In this document: positions 49,971 through 58,324 of the stretch, in pieces
Position numbering within the stretch: the first letter of the stretch is position 1
Layout of the letters: each line of letters begins with the position of its first letter
Assembly (NCBI RefSeq): GCF_040605635.1
Contig: NZ_JBEXDG010000038.1
Span: forward strand, 1-64,000
DNA: 64,000 nt
Direction of reading: 5' to 3'
Origin: Dactylosporangium sp040605635
GTDB lineage: Bacteria; Actinomycetota; Actinomycetes; Mycobacteriales; Micromonosporaceae
Program-made: the position numbers and the translations under genes
Notes under the pieces: model-generated
The model's input: only the letters and a program-made list of their open reading frames with translations
Database searches by the model: none
What the model was told of the DNA's origin: nothing

Positions 49971-50059
49971 GTGGTCCGGAGCGGAGCGGAGGCCCACGAA
50001 TCATGGGCTCAGGGTGGAACTCACGGCGGCGCCGGAGCGAAGCGGAGGTGACGTCGTGA
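49967..50059 (+). CDS. possible 30-aa bridging ORF between ngcF and ngcG
   Basis: ATG 49967 overlaps the ngcF stop (ATGA), and this frame ends in a TGA that overlaps the GTG of ngcG (GTGA at 50056). It could pass ribosomes along the operon. The peptide (MSGPERSGGPRIMGSGWNSR, then an Arg-rich end) resembles nothing known. The interval carries two copies of GGAGCGGAGCGGAGG / GGAGCGAAGCGGAGG, the second serving as the ngcG ribosome site. Confidence 0.35.
   Translation: MSGPERSGGPRIMGSGWNSRRRRSEAEVTS
49978..50048. repeat. 15-bp SD-like repeat pair in the ngcF-ngcG gap
   Basis: GGAGCGGAGCGGAGG (49978-49992) and GGAGCGAAGCGGAGG (50034-50048) differ at one base. Both look like strong ribosome-binding tracts; only the second is placed for a start codon (GTG 50056). 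Confidence 0.6.
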
Positions 50060-50871
50060 GGCGATTCCCGGTGCACCTGGCGATGCTGGCCTGGGGGGTC
50101 GTCACCGCGCTGCCGCTGCTGTGGGCGATCGTCAGCTCCTTCAAGAAGGACAACGACATCCTCAACGACCCCTGGTCGCTGCCCACGGATCCGCAGTGGG
50201 GCAACTGGGCCCGGGCGTGGAGCCAGGCGAACATCGGCCGGTACTTCTTCAACAGCCTGATCGTCGTGGGCGGCGCCCTGCTGCTGACGATGCTGCTCGG
50301 CTCGCTGGTCGCCTACGCCCTGGCCCGGTACGAGTTCCGCGGCAACCGGCTCGTCTACTACGTGTTCGTCGCGGCCATGTTCTTCCCGGTGTTCCTGGCC
50401 CTGGTGCCGCTGTTCTTCGTGGTGCAGCAGCTCGGCCTGCTCGGCACCTACCAGGGGCTGATCCTGGTCTACGCCGCCTACGCGGTGCCCTTCACGGTGT
50501 TCTTCCTGCACGCGTTCTTCAAGACACTCCCCTCGGAGGTGGCGGAGGCGGCGTTCCTGGACGGCTGCTCGCACGGCGCGGTGTTCTTCCGCGTCATGCT
50601 GCCCATGGCCCGTCCCGGTCTCGTCGCCGTCGGCATCTTCAACTTTCTCGGGCTCTGGAACCAGTACCTGCTCCCGCTGGTCCTCAACCCCGACCCAGAT
50701 CGGTATGTCCTGGCGCAGGGTTTGGCCGCCCTGTCGGTCAGTCAGGGATATCGCAGCGACTGGAGCGGTCTGTTCGCCGGTCTCACCATCGCAATGCTGC
50801 CGGTGCTCATCGCCTACGTCGCGTTCCAACGGCACATCCGAGCCGGTATGACCGCCGGCGCGGTCAAGTAA
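50056..50871 (+). CDS. ngcG: ABC transporter permease, NgcG type
   Basis: A 271-residue MalG-type permease with six helices and the EAA loop (PSEVAEAAFLDGCSHGAVFFRVMLPMARPGLVAVGIFNFLGLWNQYLLPLVL). GTG 50056 has GGAGG 7 nt upstream. It pairs with NgcF to form the membrane channel for GlcNAc or chitobiose-type sugars. It is the last transporter gene; the GH16 gene follows after 40 bp with its own strong ribosome site. Confidence 0.88.
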   Translation: MRRFPVHLAMLAWGVVTALPLLWAIVSSFKKDNDILNDPWSLPTDPQWGNWARAWSQANIGRYFFNSLIVVGGALLLTMLLGSLVAYALARYEFRGNRLVYYVFVAAMFFPVFLALVPLFFVVQQLGLLGTYQGLILVYAAYAVPFTVFFLHAFFKTLPSEVAEAAFLDGCSHGAVFFRVMLPMARPGLVAVGIFNFLGLWNQYLLPLVLNPDPDRYVLAQGLAALSVSQGYRSDWSGLFAGLTIAMLPVLIAYVAFQRHIRAGMTAGAVK

Positions 50872-50911
50872 GGTCCGTCAAACTCCTTTCCCCTCAAGGA
50901 GGACTGTGCCC

Positions 50912-52132
50912 ATGTCCATCGGTAAACGTCGATCTTTGGCGGCTGCGGCAGGCGCCGCGCTGCTCGTCGGGGTCGGCGCCGTCGCCGTGACCGCGGCCAC
51001 CGTCGGCACCGCCAGCGCCGCGGCGAACAACTGCGGCTACCTGTTCGACGACTTCAACTACAGCTCGTCCTCCGACGCGCTGCTCAGCCAGCACGGGTGG
51101 GTGCCGCGCACCTACGCCGGCGGTCCCGGCGTGCCCGGTGCCACCTGGTCGGCCAACAGCATCACCTTCCCCACCAACGGCGGGCAGAAGGTGCTGCAGC
51201 TGCAGGCGTCCACCGACGGCACCGGCGGCGGCACCAACCAGGCCGAGCTGTACTCGGCGCAGAAGCGCTACCTGGAAGGCACCTACGCCAGCAGGGTCCG
51301 CTTCACCGACACCCCCGTCAGCGGCAACGACGGGGACCACATCAACGAGACGTTCTTCACCATCAGCCCGCTCAACGGTGACCTCGACCCCACCTACAGC
51401 GAGCTGGACATCTCGGAGTACCTGCCGAACGGCGGCTGGGGCGAGACCGGGCCGATCAACTACCAGACGACCTGGTACACCTACCGCAACGAACCCTGGT
51501 TCGCCGACAACGTCCACTCGGAGCAGCGGCGCAGCTTCGACGGGTGGCACGACCTGGTGGTCACCGTCGCGAACGGGCACGTCATCTACTACATCGACGG
51601 CGTGCAGATGGGCGATCACTCCGGCAAGTTCTACCCCCGCCAGACGATGACCATCAACTGGAACCTCTGGTTCATCGACACGGCGGCGCACACCGGCGGT
51701 CTGTCGACCTACATCCAGCAGGTCGACTGGGTCCTGTTCGCCAAGAACCAGGTGCTCACCCCCTCACAGGTGACCACCCAGGCGGGCGCGTACCGCTCGG
51801 CGGGCAGCACGTTCACCGACACCGTCGACTCGGCCGGTCCGTGCGTGACGCCCTCGGGCTCCACGTCACCCACCCCGTCGAGGTCGCCGTCCGCTTCGCC
51901 GTCACCGTCCACCTCCACGCCGCCGGCCACCAGCTGCACGACCGCTCCCGAGTGGTCGATCAGCGCGACGTACACCACGGGCCAGACGGTCAAGCACGAG
52001 AAGAGCAAGCTCGGCGACCCCAACGGCCCCGCTTCGGGCCAGGGCAAGCACCTGTGGCGCGCCAAGTGGTGGACACAGGGTTCGGAGCCGGGTTGGACCG
52101 CCAACTGGGAAGACCTCGGCCGCTGCTCGTGA
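50912..52132 (+). CDS. secreted GH16 glycoside hydrolase with C-terminal chitin-binding (CBM5/12) domain
   Basis: A 406-residue secreted enzyme. Signal peptide RRSLAAAAGAALLVGVGAVAVTAATVGTASAA; a GH16 jelly roll (residues about 35-295) with the catalytic motif ELDISE (nucleophile and acid/base Glu on either side of the Asp); a Ser/Pro linker (SGSTSPTPSRSPSASPSPSTST); and a CBM5/12 module (APEWSISATYTTGQTVKHE ... LWRAKWWTQGSEPGWTANWEDLG) with the aromatic residues that bind chitin. The ATG follows AAGGAGG by 9 nt. GH16 enzymes usually cut beta-1,3/1,4-glucans or galactans; with a chitin-binding module it may attack fungal walls. Confidence 0.88.
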   Translation: MSIGKRRSLAAAAGAALLVGVGAVAVTAATVGTASAAANNCGYLFDDFNYSSSSDALLSQHGWVPRTYAGGPGVPGATWSANSITFPTNGGQKVLQLQASTDGTGGGTNQAELYSAQKRYLEGTYASRVRFTDTPVSGNDGDHINETFFTISPLNGDLDPTYSELDISEYLPNGGWGETGPINYQTTWYTYRNEPWFADNVHSEQRRSFDGWHDLVVTVANGHVIYYIDGVQMGDHSGKFYPRQTMTINWNLWFIDTAAHTGGLSTYIQQVDWVLFAKNQVLTPSQVTTQAGAYRSAGSTFTDTVDSAGPCVTPSGSTSPTPSRSPSASPSPSTSTPPATSCTTAPEWSISATYTTGQTVKHEKSKLGDPNGPASGQGKHLWRAKWWTQGSEPGWTANWEDLGRCS

Positions 52133-52147
52133 GTTAGGTATGCGACA

Positions 52148-52176
52148 GGGCCGGCACCGAACCACGGTGCCGGCCC
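52148..52176 (+). terminator. terminator after the GH16 gene
   Basis: GGGCCGGCACC (52148-52158) pairs exactly with GGTGCCGGCCC (52166-52176) across a 7-nt loop, 15 bp after the stop. Confidence 0.7.
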
Positions 52177-52353
52177 CCTCGTGCTGCCGACCCGGTCCCG
52201 CGGCAGGTCGCCGAGCCGCCGCGGTTCGGCGGGTGCTGACCGAGCCGTCGTGCGCTCTCGGCGCGGGCGGCTGCGGGACGCGTACGCCCGCCTCGACATC
52301 CGCGCCGAGCTGCTCCGCCTGATCGAGGCCGTGGTCCCGGTCGGCCAGCGCCG

Positions 52354-53580
52354 TCAGAGGGCGGCGGCGCGGTCCAGCAGCAGGGCGCGCTCGCGCTCGT
52401 TGCGGGTCATCGTCGCGGCCCGCTCGAACTCGGCACGGGCCTCGTCGCGGCGGCCGAGCTTCGCCAGGAAGTCCCCGCGGACCGTGGGCAGCAGGTGGTA
52501 CGCCCGCAGCGACGGCTCCTCCAGCAGCGGGTCCAGCACGGCCAGCCCGGCCGCGGGGCCGTCGGCCATGCTCACCGCGACCGCCCGGTTGAGCTCGACG
52601 ATCGGCGACGGCGGGTGAGACGCGTAGAGGGCGGCGATGCGGTGCCAGTCGGTGTCCCCGGCGGTCGCGGCGCGGGCGTGGCAGGCGGCGATGGCGGCCT
52701 GCAGTGTGTACGTGCCGCCGCCGAGCTCCTCGGCCCTGTCCAGGGCGGCGAGGCCTCGGCGGATGAGGAGCCGGTCCCAGCGCGACCGGTCCTGCTCCAG
52801 CAGGACGATCGGCTCGCCGGACGGGCCGGTGCGGGCGGCGGAGCGGGACGCCTGGATCTCCATGAGGGCGACGAGGCCGTGCACCTCCGGCTCGGCGGGC
52901 ATGAGGCCGGCGAGGACCCGACCGGCGCGCATCGCCTCCTCGCAGAGCGCGGGCCGCATCCAGTCGTCGCCGGCGGTGGCCGAGTAGCCCTCGTTGAAGA
53001 TGAGGTAGATGACTTCGAGCACCGAGTCGAGGCGCTCGCTGCGGGCCGCGCCGGTGGGCAGCTCGAACGGCACCTTCGCGTCGGCCAGGGTCTTCTTCGC
53101 CCGGCTGATCCGCTGGCCGACGGTCGCGCCGGGCACGAGGAACGCGCGGGCGATCTCGTCGGTGGACAGCCCGCCCAGCATCCGCAGGGTCAGCGCCACC
53201 CGGGCCTCCGGGGCGAGCACCGGATGGCAGGCGGTGAAGACGAGCCGCAGCAGGTCGTCCTCGATGGTGTCCTCGAGCACCGCGTCGAACCCGCCGTCGA
53301 CGGTGTCGGGCCGCAGCAGGTCCGGCATGCGCGCCTCGAAGCGCTCCCGGCGCCTGATCTGGTCGATCGCGCGGCGCTTCGCGGTCGTCATCAGCCAGGC
53401 GCCGGGGTTGCGCGGCACGCCCTCGGCCGGCCACTGCTCCAGCGCGGCCAGGAGGGCGTCCTGGGCCAGCTCCTCGGCGAGGCCGACGTCACCGACCATG
53501 CGCGCGACCCCGGCGATGACCCTGGCCGCCTCGATCCGCCAGACGGCCTCGATCGCCTGATGCGTGTCAGCTCGCGTCAC
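52354..53580 (-). CDS. ECF42-type RNA polymerase sigma factor with TPR-like C-terminal domain
   Basis: A 408-residue sigma factor. Regions 2 and 4 (VGDVGLAEELAQDALLAALEQW ... LMTTAKRRAIDQIRRRERFEARMPDLL ... LSTDEIARAFLVPGATVGQRISRAKKTLADAKVPFELP) are followed by about 220 residues of the SigI/ECF42 extension with the diagnostic VLEVIYLIFNEGYSATAGDDWMRPALCEEAMR, a TPR-like helical domain needed for activity. ECF42 genes are almost always coded with a YCII/DGPF protein, as here (53626). The GTG start has TACCTT 6 nt upstream, so a leaderless mRNA is likely. Confidence 0.9.
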   Translation of the reverse strand: MTRADTHQAIEAVWRIEAARVIAGVARMVGDVGLAEELAQDALLAALEQWPAEGVPRNPGAWLMTTAKRRAIDQIRRRERFEARMPDLLRPDTVDGGFDAVLEDTIEDDLLRLVFTACHPVLAPEARVALTLRMLGGLSTDEIARAFLVPGATVGQRISRAKKTLADAKVPFELPTGAARSERLDSVLEVIYLIFNEGYSATAGDDWMRPALCEEAMRAGRVLAGLMPAEPEVHGLVALMEIQASRSAARTGPSGEPIVLLEQDRSRWDRLLIRRGLAALDRAEELGGGTYTLQAAIAACHARAATAGDTDWHRIAALYASHPPSPIVELNRAVAVSMADGPAAGLAVLDPLLEEPSLRAYHLLPTVRGDFLAKLGRRDEARAEFERAATMTRNERERALLLDRAAAL

Positions 53581-53586
53581 GAAGCC

Positions 53587-53592
53587 AAGGTA
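53587..53592 (-). promoter_or_regulatory. leaderless -10 hexamer TACCTT
   Basis: On the minus strand TACCTT lies 6 nt before the GTG at 53580, so the sigma-factor gene may be transcribed apart from the YCII gene upstream. Confidence 0.45.
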
Positions 53593-53625
53593 GCGCCCGG
53601 CGGATGCCGGGCGCGCACCGAAGAC

Positions 53626-53982
53626 TCAGTTGTGGTCCGGGACCCGCCGGACCTCGATCTCGACCTCGATGTCCTCGAACAGGGCGCCGAAGCGCTGCGC
53701 CCACTCGACGGCCTCGGCGTGGTCGCGGACCTGGAGGATCGCGAAGCCGGCGATGACCTCCTTCGCCTCGGCGAAGGGGCCGTCGACGACGGTCTGCGTG
53801 CCGTTCTTGACCCGGATGACCGCCGCGCCGGCCGAGCTCGGCGCCAGTCCCTCGGCGGCGAGCAGGACGCCGGCCTTGTCGACCTCGGCCATGAACCCGC
53901 CCATGCGGCCCAGGAACTCAGGGGTCGGCGACCAGGCCGCGGGATCGGCGTCGTCGACCTTGTGCATCAGCATGTAGCGCAT
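53626..53982 (-). CDS. YCII-related (DGPF) protein of the ECF42 module
   Basis: A 118-residue dimeric alpha+beta-barrel protein: RYMLMHKVDD at the N-terminus and the signature DGPFAEAKEVIAGF followed by AILQVRDHAEAVEWAQRF. Partner of ECF42 sigma factors, probably both target and modulator. GAGGAGA precedes the ATG; the sigma gene follows 45 bp downstream. Confidence 0.9.
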   Translation of the reverse strand: MRYMLMHKVDDADPAAWSPTPEFLGRMGGFMAEVDKAGVLLAAEGLAPSSAGAAVIRVKNGTQTVVDGPFAEAKEVIAGFAILQVRDHAEAVEWAQRFGALFEDIEVEIEVRRVPDHN

Positions 53983-54015
53983 CGCGGAAGTCTCCTCATC
54001 GTCGGATGGCTGTTT

Positions 54016-56619
54016 CTACCAACGCGTCGAACGGTGCCCGCCGTCTTCGACAAGGTCGCGGAAGATTTTCAGCTCGTCCGCGGCGTCGCCGATCCCGCGG
54101 CGCAGGACCGGGTCGAGATCCTCCCGCGAGAGCAGATCCTCGGCGAGTCGCAGGGAGCCGGGGGCGTACCGCGGGAAGGCCTGCCGGACGAGCGTCATCG
54201 CGAACAGCTGGTAGCGCCCGGCGACCATGGCGGGCGCGTCGGTGAAGAAGCGGCCGACGTACGGGTCGGTCAGCGGCTCCTGCCCGGGCTGCCAGAAGCC
54301 GGTGGCGGCGGCCATGGCGAGCCGGGGCCGCTCGTCGCGCACGATCCGCTCCCACGCGTCGGCCTTCGCGGCCGCGTCGGGGACCGCGGCCCGGCACCTG
54401 GCGGCGTGTTCGGCGCCCCGGCTGCTGGGGTCGCGCCGCTCCTCGGCCGCGATGTCGCGCTCGCCGGCGGCACCGAGCGCGACCAGCCGGCCGAGCACCT
54501 CCCATCGCAGGTCCTGGGTGACGACGAGCCCGGCGAGCCCGTCCGCCTGCGGCAGCAACGGGTGCGAGGTGGGCGCCGCCAGGCCGGTCAGCACGGACAC
54601 GGGGTCGTCGGCGAGCCAGTCCTCGAGCACGGCGACCTGCCCCGGCCCGGCGACGGTGGTCATGGCGGTGGCGAGCGCGAACTGCCGCCCGCTGCCGGGT
54701 TTCGTCGCCGACAGCGCGGCGGCGCAGAGCGCCGCCAGGGGGCCGAACGGGATGAGCCCGCGCCGGGCCAGGCTGTCCCGGGCGAAGCCGAGGACCTCGA
54801 CCAGCACGGCGGTCTCCGGCTCGCCGGCGAGGGCGGTCTCCAGCAGCGCCAGGAACGCCGCGGGTGACAGCTCGCCGTCGTGGGTCGCGTCCATCGCCGC
54901 CGTCCACAGCAGCGCCCGGGCGAGGGGGTCCGCGATGGCGGGCAGCACCGCCGGCAGCGCGGCGAGGCTCGCGGGGTCGAGGCGCAGCTTCGCGTAGGTG
55001 TCGTCGCCGTCGTTCGGCAGCAGCACCGACCCTTCGGGCAGCCCGGCGGACCCGCCGGCCGCGGCGAGACCGCCGGCCGCCACGGACCCGCCGGCCTCCG
55101 CCAGACCGCCCAGAGCGGCCGGACCGCCCGGATCGCCGATCGTGGCGGAATCGCCGTCCAGGGTGACGGGGGCCCGGTGGATGAGGGCGCCGCGCCGGTC
55201 GTACACGCCGATGTGGAAGCGATGCGGTCGCGGCGGCGCACCCGTCTGGTGCACGACAGGCCCGGGCCCGGCGCGCAGGGTGTTGACGCCGGTGCTGCGC
55301 AGCCAGAGCGAGGCCCAGCCGGTCAGGTCCACGCCGGCCGACGAACCGAGGACGGCGAGGAAGTCGGCGAGGGTGGCGTTGCCGAAGCGGAACCGCTCGA
55401 AGTACGCGCGCAGCCCGGCGAGGAACACGTCGTCGCCGAGCAGCACCGACAGCTGGCGCAGCACGGCGGCGCCCTTGGCGTAGGAGATGCCGTCGAAGTT
55501 GAGGAACGCGGCGGTGGTGTCGGCGACCCCGGACGGGGCGACCGGGTGGGTGGAGGGCCGCTGGTCGGCGAGCATGCCCCAGCGCTTGCGCCACAGCACG
55601 AAGTCCGCCGCGGCGGCCGGGTAGCGGCCCGTCCCGGCGGCGACGCGCCAGCCCATCAGCTCCGCGAACGCCTCGTTGAGCCAGATGTCGTCCCACCACC
55701 GCAGGGTCACGAGGTCGCCGAACCACATGTGCGCCATCTCGTGCGCCATGACCACGAACCGGCGCAGCCGCTCGTAGTCGGTGGCCCCAGTTCGGAACAG
55801 GAACTCCTCGCGGTAGGTCACCAGGCCGGGGTTCTCGACCGCGCCGCCCGCGAGGTCCGGGACGAAGGCCTGGTCGTACTTGCCGAAGGGGTACCGCACG
55901 CCGAAGAGCTCGTGGTAGCGGTCGAAGCTCGCGGCCGTCGCGGCGAACAGCTCGGCCGCGTCGGCGTCCAGATGGGGCGCGAGCGACCGCCGGCAGAGCA
56001 GGCCCAGCGGGATTCCGTCATGTTCGCCCCGGCGTTCGTGCCACGGCCCGGCGAGCACGGTGAAGAGGTACGGCGCGAGCGGCGGCGTCGGCGCGAACTC
56101 CCACCGCCCGTCGCGGGCCTGGGCCAGCGGCGCATTGCCCCTGACGGTCCACTGTGCGGGGGCGGTGACGGTGAGGGTGATCGGCGCCTTCAGGTCGGGC
56201 TGGTCGAAGCAGGCGAAGATCCGCTGCGCCTCGTCGAGGGGCGCCTGGCCGGAGAGGTACACCTCGCCGTCCTCCGGGTCGACGTGCCGGTGCAGCCCTT
56301 CCCCGGTGTGCGAGTAGTCCGCGGTGAACGTCACCTCGAGCCGGTTGGCGGCGAGCAGCCCGGGCAGCGGCAGCCGGTTGCCCTGCAGGGTCGCCGGGTC
56401 GAGCGGCCGTCCGTTGAGGACGATCCGGTCCGGCCGGGCGTCCTTCAGCTCGACGAAGGTGCCGGCGCCGGGCGTCGCACAGGCGAAGTCCACGACGGTG
56501 CTGGAGACGAACGTGGCGGGGCCGGTGACGTCGAGGGTGACCACATATCCCCCGACCCGGATGAGTGCGGCTCGGGCCTGCGCCTCGACGTGGGTCAGGG
56601 CGCGGATCGGGCGGGTCAT
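54016..56619 (-). CDS. pepN: aminopeptidase N (M1 metallopeptidase)
   Basis: An 867-residue M1 peptidase of actinobacterial PepN type. The zinc site is H293-E-M-A-H297 (VMAHEMAHMWFGD) with the third ligand Glu in LNEAFAELMGW 18 residues on, and the exopeptidase motif GGAVENPGLVTY corresponds to GAMEN with V for M. The C-terminal half is the ERAP1-like helical domain. A Gly/Ala insertion near residue 505 (ALGGLAEAGGSVAAGGLAAAGG) comes from a 36-bp duplication. The start overlaps the stop of the MFS gene by 4 bp, but a TAGCGT 7 nt upstream may also give a leaderless transcript. Cytosolic peptide turnover. Confidence 0.92.
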   Translation of the reverse strand: MTRPIRALTHVEAQARAALIRVGGYVVTLDVTGPATFVSSTVVDFACATPGAGTFVELKDARPDRIVLNGRPLDPATLQGNRLPLPGLLAANRLEVTFTADYSHTGEGLHRHVDPEDGEVYLSGQAPLDEAQRIFACFDQPDLKAPITLTVTAPAQWTVRGNAPLAQARDGRWEFAPTPPLAPYLFTVLAGPWHERRGEHDGIPLGLLCRRSLAPHLDADAAELFAATAASFDRYHELFGVRYPFGKYDQAFVPDLAGGAVENPGLVTYREEFLFRTGATDYERLRRFVVMAHEMAHMWFGDLVTLRWWDDIWLNEAFAELMGWRVAAGTGRYPAAAADFVLWRKRWGMLADQRPSTHPVAPSGVADTTAAFLNFDGISYAKGAAVLRQLSVLLGDDVFLAGLRAYFERFRFGNATLADFLAVLGSSAGVDLTGWASLWLRSTGVNTLRAGPGPVVHQTGAPPRPHRFHIGVYDRRGALIHRAPVTLDGDSATIGDPGGPAALGGLAEAGGSVAAGGLAAAGGSAGLPEGSVLLPNDGDDTYAKLRLDPASLAALPAVLPAIADPLARALLWTAAMDATHDGELSPAAFLALLETALAGEPETAVLVEVLGFARDSLARRGLIPFGPLAALCAAALSATKPGSGRQFALATAMTTVAGPGQVAVLEDWLADDPVSVLTGLAAPTSHPLLPQADGLAGLVVTQDLRWEVLGRLVALGAAGERDIAAEERRDPSSRGAEHAARCRAAVPDAAAKADAWERIVRDERPRLAMAAATGFWQPGQEPLTDPYVGRFFTDAPAMVAGRYQLFAMTLVRQAFPRYAPGSLRLAEDLLSREDLDPVLRRGIGDAADELKIFRDLVEDGGHRSTRW
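55048..55119. repeat. 36-bp in-frame duplication in pepN
   Basis: GGACCCGCCGGCC at 55048 recurs at 55084; the 36-bp units share most bases and encode successive 12-residue Gly/Ala repeats. Confidence 0.65.
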
Positions 56620-57968
56620 GCGCTCGACGCTACCTGCTCCCGCGGCACCGCAACGGCGCTACCCGGCGTGACCCGGCCGGCGAGCAGCGCCCCCGCGACG
56701 GCCGGTAGCAGGGCGATCAGGAACGCTGCCAGGTAGGCGACCGGCCCGGCGGTGACCAGCGCCGCGAACACCGACCCGCCGACGGCGAGCACCACCGTGG
56801 TCAGCAGCGAGTCGGCGACCGACAGCGCCGAGCTGTTGACGCCCTGCTCGTCGGGCGCGGAGAGCTGCAGGACCAGCGCCGACACCGTCGGGGAGGCCAG
56901 GCCCATGCCGAAGCCGGCGACGCACCAGCCGGCGACGACCACCGCCACGGGGACGGCCGGGGCGACGAGCGCGACCGCCGACAGCACGCCGAGGGCGATG
57001 GCGGTCAGGCCGGTCCGCAGCCGGGCCGCCGGTGTGAAGCGCTGCCCCTGCCGGGCCTGGATCCAGGAGCCGGCGGACCACAGCAGCGCCCCGGCGGTGA
57101 GGGTGAGCCCGGCGAGCGACGGGGTGAGGCCGCGCTCGCGGGTGAGCAGCAGCGGGATGAAGACGTCCGCCTGCATGAACGCGGCGCCGGCGAACCCCCG
57201 GACGAGGATGACGCTCGGCAGGCCGCGCCGGGCGGCGAACGTGCCCGCCGGCAGCAGCCGCGGGCCGCAGACGGCGACCACCGCCAGGCCCGCGACGACC
57301 AGGAGCACGCCGCCGAGCAGCCCGCCGCGCTGACCGCCCCAGTGCAGCAGCACCACACCCGCGGCGACGCCTAGCGCCCACGGCATGCGGACGTTGGGCG
57401 GGGCACCGGCCGAGCCGCCGATCGGGCGCACGTACGGGCCGATGACGGCGGCGACGGGGAGGGTCGCGATCGCGACGATCAGGAAGACCCAGCGCCAGCC
57501 GAGGTGCTCGACGATGAGCCCGGCGACGGCCGGGCCGACGACGGCGGGCAGCACCCACGCCGCGGACAGCGCCGAGAACACCCGCGGATGCGCTGACGGC
57601 GGGTACGCGCGGCCGATGACGACGTAGAGCGCGACGGTGATGAGCCCGCCGCCGAAACCCTGGACGAGGCGGCCGGCGATGAGGGTCCAGATGTCCTGGG
57701 CGAGGCCGGCGCCGAGCAGGCCGAGGCAGAACAGCAGGACGCCGGCGAGGATCGGGCGGGCCGGGCCGCGTCGGTCGCACCAGGTGCCGGCGGCGACGGT
57801 CGCCACGATCCCGGTGGCGAAGGGCCCGCCGAACGCGAACCCGTAGAACGCGAGGCCGTCGAGCGCCTGCGCGACGGTCGGCATGGCCGCCGTCACGGCC
57901 ACCGCCTCGAAGGCGACGAACGTGACGAGCGTGACCATGCCGACCGTGAGCGCGTTGCGTTTCTGCAC
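56616..57968 (-). CDS. MFS drug/efflux transporter
   Basis: A 450-residue major-facilitator protein with about 12-14 hydrophobic helices. The loop 2-3 motif is GTWCDRRGPARPILAG, and ALYVVIGRAYPPSAHPRVFSALSAAWVLPAVVGPAVAGLI resembles motif C (antiporter motif) regions of drug exporters of the DHA type. The GTG start at 57968 has no clear ribosome site. It overlaps pepN by 4 bp (ATGA), so the two are probably co-transcribed, though they share no obvious job. Confidence 0.87.
   Translation of the reverse strand: MQKRNALTVGMVTLVTFVAFEAVAVTAAMPTVAQALDGLAFYGFAFGGPFATGIVATVAAGTWCDRRGPARPILAGVLLFCLGLLGAGLAQDIWTLIAGRLVQGFGGGLITVALYVVIGRAYPPSAHPRVFSALSAAWVLPAVVGPAVAGLIVEHLGWRWVFLIVAIATLPVAAVIGPYVRPIGGSAGAPPNVRMPWALGVAAGVVLLHWGGQRGGLLGGVLLVVAGLAVVAVCGPRLLPAGTFAARRGLPSVILVRGFAGAAFMQADVFIPLLLTRERGLTPSLAGLTLTAGALLWSAGSWIQARQGQRFTPAARLRTGLTAIALGVLSAVALVAPAVPVAVVVAGWCVAGFGMGLASPTVSALVLQLSAPDEQGVNSSALSVADSLLTTVVLAVGGSVFAALVTAGPVAYLAAFLIALLPAVAGALLAGRVTPGSAVAVPREQVASSA
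56627..56632 (-). promoter_or_regulatory. leaderless -10 hexamer TAGCGT of pepN
   Basis: On the minus strand TAGCGT lies 7 nt before the ATG at 56619, inside the last codons of the MFS gene. Confidence 0.4.
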
Positions 57969-58001
57969 CTCGCTACGGTGCTACTTCAACAGCGCTTCAA
58001 G

Positions 58002-58268
58002 TCAACCCAGCGGGGCCTGCACCACCCCGGTGGTGTCGGCCGCGGAGTTCGCCGGGTCGTCCGACGGCCGGGCGCCGCCGTTCGAGGCGATCCACAGCTC
58101 GCTGTCGTAGTGCCGCAGGTACATGTCCGGGAAGTTGTAGGACTGGAACCGCGTCCCCGCCTTGGCGCAGAAGGTCGCGGCGGCGGCGAAGACCGCCGAG
58201 CCGTCGGACGCCGCGAGCTTGATCCGGTAGTCAAGACCCTGGATGTTACCGCTCACGTCCCGGGACAC
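58002..58268 (-). pseudogene. orphan AbfB (CBM42-like arabinose-binding) domain fragment
   Basis: An 88-codon frame whose middle (SDGSAVFAAAATFCAKAGTRFQSYNFPDMYLRHYDSELWIASNGG) matches one beta-trefoil repeat of the AbfB domain, which binds arabinofuranose side chains (family pattern: SFES-N-P-YLRH). A complete domain has three such repeats and is normally attached to a hydrolase. Only one repeat is left, there is no catalytic part, no signal peptide and no ribosome site. I read it as the tail of a deleted secreted hydrolase. Confidence 0.55.
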
Positions 58269-58281
58269 ATTTCATCGCCTG

Positions 58282-58324
58282 TTGACATGGCCTCGGCGAC
58301 GGGGTCAACATGTGTTGGCCAACA
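58282..58324 (+). promoter_or_regulatory. promoter and palindromic operator of the monooxygenase gene
   Basis: TTGACA (58282-58287) and TCAACA (58305-58310) are 17 bp apart. Immediately downstream is the perfect 12-bp palindrome TGTTGGCCAACA (58313-58324), followed by GTTGTTGGCC, part of a second site. This is typical for a TetR- or MarR-type repressor blocking the start; the repressor is not in the window. Confidence 0.6.

Noticed and set aside
52181..52618. A small plus-strand gene (residues like RLRDAYARLDIRAELLRLIEA)
   Set aside because: The protein-like stretch is short and the frame runs antisense to the sigma-factor gene; no start signal supports it.
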